A DNA stretch of 64,000 nt from Bacillota bacterium (GCA_013178305.1 JABLXB010000003.1:124001-188000), one strand, 5' to 3'. Positions 1-8,881 are shown, numbered from the stretch's first letter. Translations and numbers: made by a program. The notes: generated by a model not told the origin, from the letters alone.

Positions 1-1664
1 GCGACAGGAGCGGCTTGGTGCAGCTCGTGTTCCACCCTGAGCAGCGGGAGGCGTACGAAAAGGCCGACCAGGCGCGCAACGAATACGTCCTGGCCGTGAC
101 TGGCATGGTCCGGATGCGCCCCGAGGGCAGGGTCAATCCGGACATCCCAACAGGCGAGGTGGAGATCGCCCCGTCCGAAGTGCTAGTACTGAACCGCGCG
201 AAGACCCCGCCTTTCTATATAGCCGAGGGGTCCGAGGCGGATGAATCGGTCCGCCTGCGGTACCGGTACCTCGACCTCCGGCGGCAGGACATGCAGAACG
301 GACTCATGCTAAGGCACAAGATAACCAAGGCGGTCCGCGATTTCCTCGATTCGCGCGAGTTCCTCGAGATCGAGACCCCGGTGCTCATAAGGAGTACGCC
401 GGAAGGAGCGAGGGACTACCTCGTTCCGAGCAGGATAAGCCACGGGAAGTTCTACGCGTTGCCGCAGTCCCCGCAGCTATTCAAGCAACTGCTCATGGTC
501 GGGGGATTCGACCGCTACATGCAGATAGCGCGCTGTTTCAGGGACGAAGACCTGCGGGCCGACAGGCAGCCGGAGTTCACGCAGATAGACATCGAGATGT
601 CGTTCGTGGATGCTCCGGACGTAATGTCGATGACCGAGGACATGCTGGCCAGCGTATTCGAGAGGGCGCTCGGCGCGAGCATCCCGCGGCCGTTCCCCAG
701 GCTTTCCTACGCCGAGGCGATGCTGAAGTACGGCTCGGACAAGCCCGACCTCAGGTTCGGGCTGGAGATATCCGACATCACGGACCTCGTCAAGGACAGC
801 CAGTTCAAGGTGTTCTCGTCGACCGCGGGTTCCGGCGGGGTCGTCAGGAGCTTCGCCGTCCCCGGTGCGGCCGGCTGGAGCAGGAAGGATCTCGACGACC
901 TCACGGAGCGCGCCGTCTTTCTCGGGGCGAGGGGCCTCGTGTGGGTCGAACTCGGCCAGGACGGGATCAAGTCGCCTGTCGCCAAGTACCTCTCCGCCAG
1001 CGAGGTCGCCGCAATCTCGGGCCGGCTAGGCGCGTCAACCGGCGACCTCCTTCTCATGGTAGCGGGGAACCGGAAGACGGTCGCATCCGTGCTCGGTACG
1101 CTGAGACTCGATATCGGGCAGAAGCTCGACCTCGTCCGGCCGGGATTCCGCTTCTGCTGGGTGACGGACTTCCCGCTGTTCGAGTACAGCGAGGAGGAAG
1201 ACAGGCTTGTCGCCGTGCACCATCCGTTCACGTCGCCGGTGGACGACGACATACCGCTGCTCGAAAACCTCGAGGCGCTGTCGAGTGACTCTCAGGCGAT
1301 CCGCGCAAAGGCGTACGACGTGGTGCTCAACGGCACGGAGGTCGGCGGCGGCAGCATCAGGATACACAGGCGCGACGTGCAGCAGATGGTGTTCGACGCG
1401 CTCGGCATAGGCCCCGAAGAGGCTGCCAGGAGATTCGGGTTCCTCCTGGAGGCGTTCGAGTACGGCGCGCCACCCCACGGCGGGATCGCGTTGGGCCTCG
1501 ACAGGCTTGTCATGGTAATGGCCGGTCGAAACAGCATCCGTGACGTCATCGCCTTCCCCAAGACGTCGAGCGCAACCTGCCTCCTTACGGGGGCGCCCGC
1601 GGAAGCCGACCCGCGACAGCTCGACGAGCTCGGGATCAACATCCTCACCAAGGATTGGACATAG
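1..1664 (+). CDS. aspS: Aspartyl-tRNA synthetase, 5' end outside window
   Basis: Class II aminoacyl-tRNA synthetase that charges tRNA with aspartate. The frame is open from the window edge (first full codon at base 3), so roughly the first 40-50 residues, the beginning of the OB-fold anticodon-binding domain, are missing; the TTG at 15 is an internal Leu codon. Visible are the tail of the OB fold, the class II core with motif 2 (FRDEDLRADRQPEFTQID), the bacterial GAD insertion, and motif 3 (GLDRLVMVMAGRNSIRDVIA) near the C-terminus, followed by the usual FPKTSSA end of the bacterial enzyme. It ends in TAG. Whether it is discriminating or also makes Asp-tRNA(Asn) cannot be decided here. Confidence 0.97.
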   Translation, partial: DRSGLVQLVFHPEQREAYEKADQARNEYVLAVTGMVRMRPEGRVNPDIPTGEVEIAPSEVLVLNRAKTPPFYIAEGSEADESVRLRYRYLDLRRQDMQNGLMLRHKITKAVRDFLDSREFLEIETPVLIRSTPEGARDYLVPSRISHGKFYALPQSPQLFKQLLMVGGFDRYMQIARCFRDEDLRADRQPEFTQIDIEMSFVDAPDVMSMTEDMLASVFERALGASIPRPFPRLSYAEAMLKYGSDKPDLRFGLEISDITDLVKDSQFKVFSSTAGSGGVVRSFAVPGAAGWSRKDLDDLTERAVFLGARGLVWVELGQDGIKSPVAKYLSASEVAAISGRLGASTGDLLLMVAGNRKTVASVLGTLRLDIGQKLDLVRPGFRFCWVTDFPLFEYSEEEDRLVAVHHPFTSPVDDDIPLLENLEALSSDSQAIRAKAYDVVLNGTEVGGGSIRIHRRDVQQMVFDALGIGPEEAARRFGFLLEAFEYGAPPHGGIALGLDRLVMVMAGRNSIRDVIAFPKTSSATCLLTGAPAEADPRQLDELGINILTKDWT

Positions 1665-1726
1665 GCGCCGCTCAAGGTCATAATTGGATCGTGTGCCATA
1701 TTGTGGTAACTGAAACGGGTTTAAAC

Positions 1727-1756
1727 TTGATAATGGTCGAGGATTGTGGTATTCTA
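1727..1756 (+). promoter_or_regulatory. Promoter of the 6S RNA
   Basis: TTGATA at 1727-1732 and TATTCT at 1751-1756 are separated by 18 bases. This sigma-A-type promoter would start transcription around 1762-1765, exactly at the base of the 6S RNA closing stem. Confidence 0.75.
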
Positions 1757-1763
1757 AGAACAG

Positions 1764-1965
1764 CGTAAACCCTACTGTGTTCGTGAGTAGCCGGCTTGGT
1801 TTGAGCCAACACCAACACATTGGGAGCCTGGACTCCGTCCGCGGAATGCATGCCTCCGCCCGGTTGGGCGCTAGTGGACGCATGAAGCGGGCGGGAGGGC
1901 ACCCACCTGCTATGGAGCAGGTTCAAAAACCGCCGGTGATTTACGACGCGGTGGGGTGTTTTCGT
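1764..1965 (+). ncRNA. ssrS: 6S RNA
   Basis: About 200-nt RNA that binds the housekeeping RNA polymerase and mimics an open promoter. The 5' side ACCCTACTGT (1770-1779) pairs over ten bases, including G-U pairs, with GCGGTGGGGT (1948-1957), forming the terminal closing stem. Next to it is the family-typical TGTTCGTGAGTAGCC, then GAGCCAACACC, a long purine/pyrimidine-rich central part, and GGAGCAGGTTC on the return side. The RNA ends near a T-rich stretch (TGTTTTCGTCTTT). It has its own promoter and lies in the aspS-trxA gap without a credible reading frame. Identification rests on primary motifs and the closing stem; a covariance-model search would settle it. Confidence 0.8.
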
Positions 1966-1980
1966 CTTTGAGCGCAAAAC

Positions 1981-2020
1981 GAAGAACGGCGCCCACATGG
2001 CCCACGTGGCGCCGTTCTTC
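1981..2020. terminator. Perfect 13-bp inverted repeat, likely terminator
   Basis: GAAGAACGGCGCC (1981-1993) and its exact reverse complement (2008-2020) flank a 14-base loop. It lies between the 6S RNA end and the trxA promoter. The T-runs beside it are short on both strands, so it could serve either direction as a modest terminator. Confidence 0.55.
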
Positions 2021-2061
2021 TCGCTGAAACCGGTCGTCAGCCTCGATTGAACTGGACATAC

Positions 2062-2090
2062 TTTACACAGTGGAACGTGATCTATAGAAT
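2062..2090 (+). promoter_or_regulatory. Candidate trxA promoter
   Basis: TTTACA (2062-2067) and TAGAAT (2085-2090) with 17-base spacing, about 45 bases before the trxA start codon. Confidence 0.5.
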
Positions 2091-2137
2091 GTTCTCAGCG
2101 CGGAGCTGGTAAGCGCAGGATCGGAAGGGGGAGCGGC

Positions 2138-2470
2138 ATGGCCGGCAACAACGTGGTGGAACTGACCGACGCGAACTTCGCGGATCAGGTTACAAATGCA
2201 ACGGGCGCTGTGCTCGTGGATTTCTGGGCCCCCTGGTGCGGACCGTGCAGGATGGTCGCGCCGGTGGTGGAAGCCGTGGCGTCGGAGTACGCCGGTAAGC
2301 TCAGGGTCGGCAAGCTCAACGTCGACGAGAACGGGACGACCGCGTCGAAGTTCGGCATCATGAGCATACCGACGCTGATGTTCTTCAAGGATGGCAAGCA
2401 AGTCCACCGCATCGTCGGCTTTGTCCAGAAGAACGAGTTGAAGGAGAAGATAGACAACCTGGTGAAATAA
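2138..2470 (+). CDS. trxA: Thioredoxin
   Basis: Cytoplasmic disulfide reductase of 110 residues, the normal family length. The active site WCGPC is at residues 33-37, preceded by the usual FWAPW, and the cis-proline is in MSIPT (Pro78). The C-terminal helix ends in [11 protein letters not shown]. The ATG has a GGAAGGGGGAG ribosome site just upstream. It appears to be a single-gene transcript: own promoter upstream, strong intrinsic terminator right after the stop. Confidence 0.96.
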   Translation: MAGNNVVELTDANFADQVTNATGAVLVDFWAPWCGPCRMVAPVVEAVASEYAGKLRVGKLNVDENGTTASKFGIMSIPTLMFFKDGKQVHRIVGFVQKNELKEKIDNLVK

Positions 2471-2487
2471 CGCGGCAAGCCTTTGGC

Positions 2488-2515
2488 GCCGCCTTCTGGG
2501 AAAGGCGGCGTTTTT
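2488..2515 (+). terminator. Intrinsic terminator after trxA
   Basis: GCCGCCTT (2488-2495) pairs with AAGGCGGC (2502-2509), closed by a six-base loop and followed by GTTTTT. Confidence 0.88.
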
Positions 2516-2550
2516 GCACGAGGCGGTTTCCTGTGAGGGGAGAGGAGCGC

Positions 2551-3594
2551 GTGGCAAGAGTCATAGACCTGAGGTCGGATACGGTTACGAAGCCGACTCC
2601 CGAGATGCGGAAGGCCATGGCTGAGGCCGAGGTGGGGGATGACGTCTACGGCGAGGACCCGACGGTGAACAGGCTGGAGGAACTCGCCGCCGCCATGCTC
2701 GGCAAGGAGGCGTCGCTGTTCGTCACGAGCGGCACGATGGGCAACCAGGTGGCGATCATGACCCATACCCGCAGGGGTGACGAGATAATCGTTGAGAGCG
2801 AGGCCCACGTGTTCATGTACGAGGCCGGCGGCGCGGCTGTGCTGTCCGGCGTTCAGGTCCGGCAGGTGAAGGGGGAAATGGGCCTGCTCGGCCCCACAGA
2901 CGTCGAGGCGGCCATCCGCGAGATCGACATCCATGCCCCCAGGTCCAGCCTGCTCTGTATCGAGAACACCCACAACCGCGCGGGGGGCACCGTCGTACCC
3001 CCGAAGCGGATGGGGGAGCTGTACGAGGTCTGCAGGAAGCACGGCCTGGCGGTACACCTGGACGGGGCGCGGGTGTTCAACGCGTCGGTGGCTCTCGGGG
3101 TCGACGTGCGCGAGATCACGAAATGGACCGACTCGGTGCAGCTATGCCTGTCGAAGGGCCTGTGCGCGCCGGTGGGCTCGATAGTGGCCGGAACGAAGGA
3201 ATGGGTTGAGGCGGCCCGCAAGAACAGGAAGATGCTCGGCGGCGGCATGAGGCAGGCCGGCGTCATCGCGGCCGCGGGGATCGTGGCGCTCGAGAAGATG
3301 GTGGACAGGCTCGCCGAGGACCACGAGAACGCGCGGTTCCTGGCCGAAGCGCTCTCCGGCGCCAAGGGCCTCAGCATCGACATGAAGACGGTGCAGACCA
3401 ACATGGTGTACGTGGATGTGAGCGGTACGGGCATGACCGCCCCGCAGTTCGAGGAAACCTGCGCCCGCGAGGGCGTGAGGTTCGGCGCCACCGGCCCGGC
3501 GAAGGTCAGGCTGGTTACCCACCACGATGTCTCGAGGAAGGACGTCGAGGACGCCATAGTCGTGATCGAGAAGGTGGCTGAGAAGCGACTGTGA
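2551..3594 (+). CDS. ltaE: Low-specificity L-threonine aldolase
   Basis: PLP enzyme cleaving L-threonine or allo-threonine to glycine and acetaldehyde. The start is taken as GTG 2551 because GGGGAGAGGAG lies directly upstream and the protein then begins [16 protein letters not shown], the conserved N-terminus; an earlier in-frame GTG at 2533 has no comparable site. Of 347 residues, the motif DLRSDT is at the start, [10 protein letters not shown] follows, DGAR is at 171-174, and the PLP-binding lysine is probably Lys202 in [11 protein letters not shown]. The stop overlaps the rarA start (GTGA), so the two are likely translationally coupled. Confidence 0.93.
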   Translation: MARVIDLRSDTVTKPTPEMRKAMAEAEVGDDVYGEDPTVNRLEELAAAMLGKEASLFVTSGTMGNQVAIMTHTRRGDEIIVESEAHVFMYEAGGAAVLSGVQVRQVKGEMGLLGPTDVEAAIREIDIHAPRSSLLCIENTHNRAGGTVVPPKRMGELYEVCRKHGLAVHLDGARVFNASVALGVDVREITKWTDSVQLCLSKGLCAPVGSIVAGTKEWVEAARKNRKMLGGGMRQAGVIAAAGIVALEKMVDRLAEDHENARFLAEALSGAKGLSIDMKTVQTNMVYVDVSGTGMTAPQFEETCAREGVRFGATGPAKVRLVTHHDVSRKDVEDAIVVIEKVAEKRL

Positions 3595-5018
3595 GCCTGC
3601 TCGGGGGCCCCGGACAATTCGACTCCGGCGAGCGCGGGCGCCAAGGGCGCGGCCCGGGCCGCGGAGCGGGGCCTGGCGGCGCGGCGCGGGACGGGGCCGT
3701 TCACGGCGATGCCCCCCTTGCCGCGCGGATGAGGCCCTCGTCCCTCGACGAGTTCCTCGGCCAGGAGCACATCGTCGGCCCCGGCCGCCTCCTGAGACAG
3801 GCGATCGAGGACGACCGTGTCCCGTCGATGATTTTCTGGGGGCCCGCCGGCACCGGAAAGACGACGCTGGCCGCGATAATCGCGCGGATGACCAGGGCGC
3901 ATTTTACGCAGCTCAGCGCCGTGACCTCGGGAGTGGCGGATCTCAAGAAGGCAGTCGAGGAGGCGCGGGGACGTCGCGACTACGGGCAGAAGACCATCCT
4001 GTTTGTGGACGAGATCCACCGGTTCAACAAATCACAGCAGGACGCGCTGCTGCCGGCTGTGGAGGACGGGACGATCACGCTGATCGGAGCCACTACGGAG
4101 AACCCTTACTTCGAGCTGAACTCTGCCCTGGTTTCCCGCACTCGCATATTCCGGCTGAATCCTCTCGCGGACGAGCAGGTGGCTTCGCTCATCCGGCGCG
4201 CGCTGGACGACCCCGGCAGGGGCCTGGGGCGGTTTCGCGCCACTCTGGACGAGGACGCGCTGGCGCACATCGTGAGCATTTCCAACGGAGACGCGCGCTC
4301 GGCGCTCAACGCGGTCGAGGCCGCGGTGCTGGCGACGAAGCCCGAGCCGGATGGGTCCGTCCGCGTCACGCTTCCTGTTGCGGTAGACGCAGTGCAGAAG
4401 CGAGCCGTAGTGTACGACCGCGCGGGGGACCAGCACTACGACACGGCCTCCGCATTCATCAAGAGCCTCAGGGGCTCCGACCCCGACGCGGCGCTGTACT
4501 GGCTCGCGAGGATGATATACGCCGGTGAGTCCCCGACGTTCATCGCGCGGAGGCTCCTCATCTCGGCCGCCGAGGACGTGGGCAACGCCGACCCGCAGGC
4601 GCTGGTCGTGGCGTCGGCTGCAGCGTACGCGGCCGATTTCGTGGGCTTCCCCGAGGCGCGCATTCCGCTCGCACAGGCGGCAGTGTACATTGCCATGGCG
4701 CCAAAGTCAAACGCGTCATACAACGGTGTCAACGCTGCCATGCGCGACGTCGAGGAGCGGGCGAGTTCGGGCGTGCCCATTCACCTCAGGGACGCGAGCT
4801 ACGCGGGCGCCGCGAAGCTCGGTCACGGCAAGGGATACAAGTACCCACACGATTATCCCGGCGGCCACGTGCCGCAGCTTTACCTCCCGCGCGAACTCGC
4901 AGGCCGGAGATATTACCTCCCGACCGAGAACGGGTTCGAGCGCACTATCAAACAAAGACTCTCGAAGATCAAGCCGTCGCCGCGCCCCAGGGATCACAGC
5001 CCCCGGGGTCCTTCTTGA
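3591..5018 (+). CDS. rarA: Replication-associated recombination protein A (AAA ATPase)
   Basis: Clamp-loader-like ATPase of the RarA/MgsA/WRNIP1 family acting at stalled replication forks. 475 residues from GTG 3591, which overlaps the ltaE stop. Walker A GPAGTGKT is at 84-91, Walker [11 protein letters not shown] around 136-145, sensor 1 in [13 protein letters not shown], then the C-terminal tetramerisation part with [10 protein letters not shown] and [13 protein letters not shown]. The first ~45 residues, before [18 protein letters not shown], are Gly/Arg-rich low-complexity sequence longer than the usual N-terminus; a later start cannot be excluded. Confidence 0.95.
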   Translation: MSLLGGPGQFDSGERGRQGRGPGRGAGPGGAARDGAVHGDAPLAARMRPSSLDEFLGQEHIVGPGRLLRQAIEDDRVPSMIFWGPAGTGKTTLAAIIARMTRAHFTQLSAVTSGVADLKKAVEEARGRRDYGQKTILFVDEIHRFNKSQQDALLPAVEDGTITLIGATTENPYFELNSALVSRTRIFRLNPLADEQVASLIRRALDDPGRGLGRFRATLDEDALAHIVSISNGDARSALNAVEAAVLATKPEPDGSVRVTLPVAVDAVQKRAVVYDRAGDQHYDTASAFIKSLRGSDPDAALYWLARMIYAGESPTFIARRLLISAAEDVGNADPQALVVASAAAYAADFVGFPEARIPLAQAAVYIAMAPKSNASYNGVNAAMRDVEERASSGVPIHLRDASYAGAAKLGHGKGYKYPHDYPGGHVPQLYLPRELAGRRYYLPTENGFERTIKQRLSKIKPSPRPRDHSPRGPS

Positions 5019-5043
5019 CACTCGCCGAGCCTCGTGCTAAATT
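5015..5043 (+). promoter_or_regulatory. Promoter of the Rrf2/isc operon
   Basis: TTGACA (5015-5020), 17 bases, TAAATT (5038-5043). Predicted start of transcription is near 5050, immediately before the palindrome at 5056-5072. Confidence 0.8.
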
Positions 5044-5055
5044 GTAGCCGGAAAC

Positions 5056-5072
5056 CCGACTAGTTTAGTCGG
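5056..5072. promoter_or_regulatory. Candidate operator for the Rrf2 regulator
   Basis: CCGACT-AGTTT-AGTCGG is a perfect inverted repeat with 6-bp arms, at about +6 to +22 relative to the predicted transcription start. This is a position where a bound repressor would block initiation or clearance. The adjacent downstream gene encodes an Rrf2-family regulator, so autoregulation is the simple reading; direct evidence for the pairing of this site with this protein is lacking. Confidence 0.6.
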
Positions 5073-5152
5073 AATTGTGGCCGGCATCCGGTTTGCCGGC
5101 GGCGTGCCCCGTGCATAGTAAGCCAGGGGATGCATTGGTCGGAGGTGGGCGG

Positions 5153-5581
5153 TTGAAGCTGTCAACGAGGGGCAAGTACGGCGTCAGGGCGATGTACCAG
5201 CTGGCTCTCGATGGCCCGGACCGGCCTGTCTCGCTGAAGTCGATCGCCGGGGCGCAGGGCCTGTCAGTGAGTTACCTCGAACAGCTTATCGCACCGCTTC
5301 GAAAGGCGGGACTCGTCAAGAGCGTGCGCGGGGCGCACGGTGGGTACCTGCTTGGCCGGCCGCCCGAGGAGATAACCGTCGAGGAGATCATCACGGTGCT
5401 CGATGGCCCCATCGCCCCATCGGAATGCGTTCTTCCCAACGGCCCGCCGGGTGGTCCCGGCGTGGAGCACTGCGGTTGCCCGGAGGGGTGCGTCGCCAGG
5501 GGCATCTGGGAGCAGTTGAGGGACAACGTCACCGGCCTGCTGCGCTCCATAACTTTAAAGGACCTGATGATGAGGAGATGA
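5153..5581 (+). CDS. Rrf2 family transcriptional regulator (IscR/CymR-like)
   Basis: Winged-helix repressor of 142 residues from TTG 5153, chosen because GGAGGTGG lies just upstream and the product then begins MKLSTRGKYGVRAMYQLA, the typical Rrf2 start. The recognition helix region contains GLSVSYLEQLIAPLRKAGLV, and the wing has SVRGAHGGYLLGRP. Four cysteines follow the dimer helix (CVLPNGPPGG...CGCPEGC), the region where IscR-type proteins bind a [2Fe-2S] cluster, so Fe-S sensing is plausible. It is the first gene of a run continuing with iscS, iscU and mnmA, with only a 4-base gap to iscS; it likely controls that operon and cysteine/Fe-S supply. Confidence 0.92.
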   Translation: MKLSTRGKYGVRAMYQLALDGPDRPVSLKSIAGAQGLSVSYLEQLIAPLRKAGLVKSVRGAHGGYLLGRPPEEITVEEIITVLDGPIAPSECVLPNGPPGGPGVEHCGCPEGCVARGIWEQLRDNVTGLLRSITLKDLMMRR

Positions 5582-5585
5582 GACC

Positions 5586-6758
5586 GTGCGCAGGATTTAT
5601 CTTGACCACGCCGCTACAACACCCGTGAGGCCCGAGGTCGTGGAGGTAATGAGCAAGTACATGATCGAAACCTACGGGAACCCGTCGAGTATTCACTGGT
5701 TCGGTCGAGAGGCCCGCAAGGGCGTCGACGAGGCGCGGGAGCACTGCGCCGCGCTCATCGGGGCTACGCCGGAGGAGATCGTGTTCACCGGCGGCGGCAC
5801 CGAGGCCGACAACCTGGCGATCAAGGGAGCCGCCGAGTCCTACCAGGAGAAGGGGAATCACATCATAACCTCGGCGATCGAGCACCACGCCGTGCTGCAC
5901 ACCTGCGAGTACCTCGAGAAAAAGGGCTGCCGCGTCACGTACCTTCCCGTGGATGCGGACGGGCTTGTCGACCCCGGCGACGTGAAGAAGGCGATCACGC
6001 CCGAGACTATCCTGATAACGATCATGATGGCGAACAACGAAGTCGGCTCGGTTCAGCCCATCAAGGAAATCGGGGCAATCGCCAGGGAGCGGGGCGTGCT
6101 GCTACATACCGACGCGGTCCAATCGATGGGCCAGGTACCTGTGGACGTAAACGAGATGAACATCGACCTCCTCAGCGCGTCGGGGCACAAGATGTACGGC
6201 CCGAAAGGGATCGGCCTGCTGTACATCCGCAAGGGTGTCAAGGTGACTCCGGTCCTGCACGGCGGGGTGCACGAACGCAAGCGCAGGGCGGGGACGGAGA
6301 ACGTGCCGGGGATCGTCGGGTTCGGCAAGTCCGCCGAGCTGTCCATGAAGGAGCTTCCCGAACGCGTCAAACACCTGGCCGCGATGCGCGACAGGCTGAT
6401 CGACGGCGTCATGCAACGCATCGAGGACGTCAAACTGAACGGCCACAGGTCGCAAAGGCTGCCGAACAACGCGAACTTCAGCATCAAGTACGTCGAGGGG
6501 GAATCGATGCTCCTCAACCTCGACCTGCAGGGTATCGCCGCATCCAGCGGGTCGGCGTGCACGTCCGGGTCGCTCGAGCCGTCGCACGTTCTCCTGGCGA
6601 TGGGCATCCCGCACGAGATCGCGCACGGCTCGCTCAGGATGACCGTCGGCCGCGGCACCACGGCCGGGGACGTCGACTACGTGCTGGAGGTATTGCCCCC
6701 TATAGTGAAGAAACTGAGGGAGATGTCTCCGCTCTACGCGGGCCGCGCGCGGGCGTAA
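5586..6758 (+). CDS. iscS: Cysteine desulfurase (IscS/NifS type)
   Basis: PLP enzyme that removes sulfur from L-cysteine and passes it as persulfide to the Fe-S scaffold and to tRNA thiolation. 390 residues from GTG 5586 (GAGGAGATGAGACC upstream). It begins RRIYLDHAATTPV. The PLP lysine is Lys202 in SASGHKMYGPKG and the persulfide cysteine is Cys325 in SSGSACTSGSLEPSH, a group I enzyme loop. Its place between an Rrf2 regulator and an IscU scaffold with MnmA downstream matches a combined Fe-S and 2-thiouridine supply operon. Confidence 0.96.
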   Translation: MRRIYLDHAATTPVRPEVVEVMSKYMIETYGNPSSIHWFGREARKGVDEAREHCAALIGATPEEIVFTGGGTEADNLAIKGAAESYQEKGNHIITSAIEHHAVLHTCEYLEKKGCRVTYLPVDADGLVDPGDVKKAITPETILITIMMANNEVGSVQPIKEIGAIARERGVLLHTDAVQSMGQVPVDVNEMNIDLLSASGHKMYGPKGIGLLYIRKGVKVTPVLHGGVHERKRRAGTENVPGIVGFGKSAELSMKELPERVKHLAAMRDRLIDGVMQRIEDVKLNGHRSQRLPNNANFSIKYVEGESMLLNLDLQGIAASSGSACTSGSLEPSHVLLAMGIPHEIAHGSLRMTVGRGTTAGDVDYVLEVLPPIVKKLREMSPLYAGRARA

Positions 6759-6823
6759 CCGGTGCATCCGGCCGCCGTCCTGCGAAAGCCGCAGAGCGGA
6801 TTGTGGAGAAGGGGGATTCGGGG

Positions 6824-7381
6824 ATGTACACGGACAAAGTCATGGACCATTTCACCAACCCCAGGAACGTCGGAGAGATCGCGGATCCCGACGGCTCGGG
6901 CACGGTCGGCAACCCCGTGTGCGGGGACATAATGAAGATAACCATCAAGGTCGACGGTGACAGGATCTCGGAAATCAAGTTCAAGACGTTCGGCTGCGGC
7001 GCCGCCATCGCCACCAGCTCGATGGTGACGGAGATGGTGAAGGGCAAGACACTCGCCGATGCGCTGGAGATATCGAACAAGGCGGTCGCGGAGGCGCTGG
7101 GCGGCCTGCCGCCGCAGAAGATGCACTGCTCGAACCTTGCCGCCGACGCGCTGCACAAGGCCATAGGCGACTACCTGTCCAGGAACGGCAACAGGAAGCA
7201 GGTCGGGCCGCTGCCGTGTTGCGGCCCGGCGCCCTGCCGCGAGCCCAGCGCCGGCGCCGGAGATGCCGGCGCGAAGGCGGGGGCGCACGATGCGCCTTCC
7301 TGCAGGAGTTGTGTGGAGGTTTCCGTCGGGCCGGTCGAGCGCGACCACGCCCACCAGGGCCATGATGGCGACGAGGGCTGA
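6824..7381 (+). CDS. iscU: Fe-S cluster scaffold, NifU/IscU type, with Cys/His-rich tail
   Basis: Scaffold on which IscS-derived sulfur and iron assemble a cluster. ATG 6824 is used; it gives MYTDKVMDHFTNPRNVGEI, the family start, and GGGGGATTCGGGG lies upstream. The three cluster cysteines are Cys33 (with Asp35), Cys58 and Cys102, with His101 beside the last. The core ends near residue 122. It is followed by about 63 extra residues containing LPCCGPAPC, SCRSC and an end rich in His and acidic residues (HAHQGHDGDEG). This tail is not the NifU C-terminal thioredoxin-like domain and its role is unknown. Cotranscription with iscS is likely. Confidence 0.93.
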   Translation: MYTDKVMDHFTNPRNVGEIADPDGSGTVGNPVCGDIMKITIKVDGDRISEIKFKTFGCGAAIATSSMVTEMVKGKTLADALEISNKAVAEALGGLPPQKMHCSNLAADALHKAIGDYLSRNGNRKQVGPLPCCGPAPCREPSAGAGDAGAKAGAHDAPSCRSCVEVSVGPVERDHAHQGHDGDEG

Positions 7382-7419
7382 GGCCTTCCGACGGGTACTG
7401 CGCCGGGAGTGAGGCCAGG

Positions 7420-8589
7420 GTGAATTGTGCTCCGCGCGTGAGAGTGGTGGCGGCCATGAGCGGCGGCGTGGACAGCTCGGTGGCCGCCGCGCTTCTGAGA
7501 GAGCAGGGCTACGACGTCGTCGGCGTCACGATGCAGATCTGGCCGGATGTAGCCGAGGACGAGGCCTATTCGCACGGGGGCTGCTGCTCGGTGACCGCCG
7601 CGCACGACGCGCGCCGCGTGGCGGCCGTACTGGGCATTCCCCACTACGTCCTCAATTTCAAAGAGGTCTTCGCCGGCAGGGTCATATCGAATTTTTGCGC
7701 CGAATACGAGTCCGGTCGCACGCCAAACCCCTGCCTCATATGCAACAGGGACATCAAGTTCGGCGAGCTGCTCGGGAAGGCCCGCGAGCTCGGCGCATCG
7801 TTCGTGGCCACGGGCCATTACGCGCGGGTAGTCACTGACCCCTCGACGGGAAGGCGGCTGCTCCTGAAGGGGGTCGACCGCGGGAAGGACCAGAGCTACG
7901 CGCTCTACATGCTCAGTCAGGAACAGCTGGCGGCCGCCATGTTCCCCTTGGGCGGGATGAGGAAGACCGAGGTGAGACGGCTCGCCGCGAGGCTGGGCCT
8001 GCCGACTGCAGACAAGCCAGAGAGCCAGGAGATATGCTTCGTGACTTCGGGCGACTACCGTGAATTCCTCGAGAGCCGGCACCCCCGCGTGGCCACGCCG
8101 GGCCCCATAGTCGACCGCTCAGGCAACGTGCTGGGCACGCACAGGGGGCTGGCTTTCTACACCGTCGGGCAGAGAAGGGGCCTCGGGATCGCGAAGGAGA
8201 TCCCGCTCTACGTCATAGACATCGACCCAGCTCGCAACGCTCTCGTCGTCGGGACCGCCGGCGAGGCCATGTCGTCCGAGTTCGCTGTTTACCAGGCCAA
8301 TTTCATACCATTCGATTCCCTCACAGGGCCGCTTGACGTACGCTGCAAGATCCGCTACAGGGCTGCGGAGGCGCCTGCCACAATCGAACCCATCGACTCC
8401 GTAGCCTGGTCATCCTCGCCGGGTGGGCGGCTGACGCAGAACCGGCGGGCGCGGGTCAGGCTGCACGAGCCGCAGCGGGCAATCACCCCCGGCCAGTCGG
8501 CCGTGTTCTACGATGGCGAAGTGGTCGTCGGCGGCGGCATAATCGAGCGCGCCATGTTGCCCGACGTTCACGTCTTGCGTATAATGTAA
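7420..8589 (+). CDS. mnmA: tRNA-specific 2-thiouridylase
   Basis: Adenylates U34 of Lys/Glu/Gln tRNAs and inserts sulfur to give 2-thiouridine. 389 residues from GTG 7420 with GGGAGTGAGG upstream. The PP-loop SGGVDSS is at 14-20. The catalytic cysteine pair is Cys105 (NPCLICNRDIKF) and Cys206 (SQEICFVTSGDYREFL); GHYAR and GKDQSYALYML are also conserved. The C-terminal beta-barrel has an odd short stretch (SVAWSSSPGGRLTQNRRARVRLH) where the family has a compact strand. Sulfur would come from the IscS encoded upstream. Confidence 0.96.
   Translation: MNCAPRVRVVAAMSGGVDSSVAAALLREQGYDVVGVTMQIWPDVAEDEAYSHGGCCSVTAAHDARRVAAVLGIPHYVLNFKEVFAGRVISNFCAEYESGRTPNPCLICNRDIKFGELLGKARELGASFVATGHYARVVTDPSTGRRLLLKGVDRGKDQSYALYMLSQEQLAAAMFPLGGMRKTEVRRLAARLGLPTADKPESQEICFVTSGDYREFLESRHPRVATPGPIVDRSGNVLGTHRGLAFYTVGQRRGLGIAKEIPLYVIDIDPARNALVVGTAGEAMSSEFAVYQANFIPFDSLTGPLDVRCKIRYRAAEAPATIEPIDSVAWSSSPGGRLTQNRRARVRLHEPQRAITPGQSAVFYDGEVVVGGGIIERAMLPDVHVLRIM
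8557..8585 (+). promoter_or_regulatory. Promoter of the AbrB/PIN pair
   Basis: TTGCCC (8557-8562), 17 bases, TATAAT (8580-8585), lying inside the 3' end of mnmA and 33 bases before the antitoxin start. Confidence 0.6.
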
Positions 8590-8617
8590 GGCAGATCGGA
8601 AAGTAAGGTGAGAGAAT

Positions 8618-8881
8618 GTGAACGAGCAGTACGCAGTCAAGATTTCGGACAAAGGCCAGGTTACGCTTCCCAAGAAGCTGCGGGAACGTCTGGGCCTGAA
8701 GAGGGGAGACTATCTGCTGTTGTCCCCCCAGGGTCAGGGGCTGCGGGTGGAAAAGGCCCTGGTTTCCCCTGTCGCCATGTTCCGCGAGATAGCCGAGGAA
8801 ACAGAGATGCACTTTCGGGATGAAGGCATACGCCCGGCAGACGTTGAGGAGGCTGTCAATTGGGCGCGGCGGCAAAAATAG
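8618..8881 (+). CDS. AbrB/SpoVT-type antitoxin
   Basis: 87-residue DNA-binding protein with an N-terminal swapped-hairpin AbrB domain: AVKISDKGQVTLPKKLRERL followed by GLKRGDYLLL. The C-terminal half (from about residue 50) is helical and acidic and probably wraps the toxin. GTG 8618 follows AAGGTGAGAG. Its 3' end overlaps the next gene by 22 bases, the usual arrangement of antitoxin and toxin. It would neutralise the PIN nuclease and repress the shared promoter. Confidence 0.88.
   Translation: MNEQYAVKISDKGQVTLPKKLRERLGLKRGDYLLLSPQGQGLRVEKALVSPVAMFREIAEETEMHFRDEGIRPADVEEAVNWARRQK

Noticed and set aside
2853-4019. 388-codon antisense open frame over threonine aldolase and rarA
   Set aside because: It lies opposite two well-conserved genes, has no ribosome site, and its low-complexity composition is what GC-rich coding DNA yields on the other strand.
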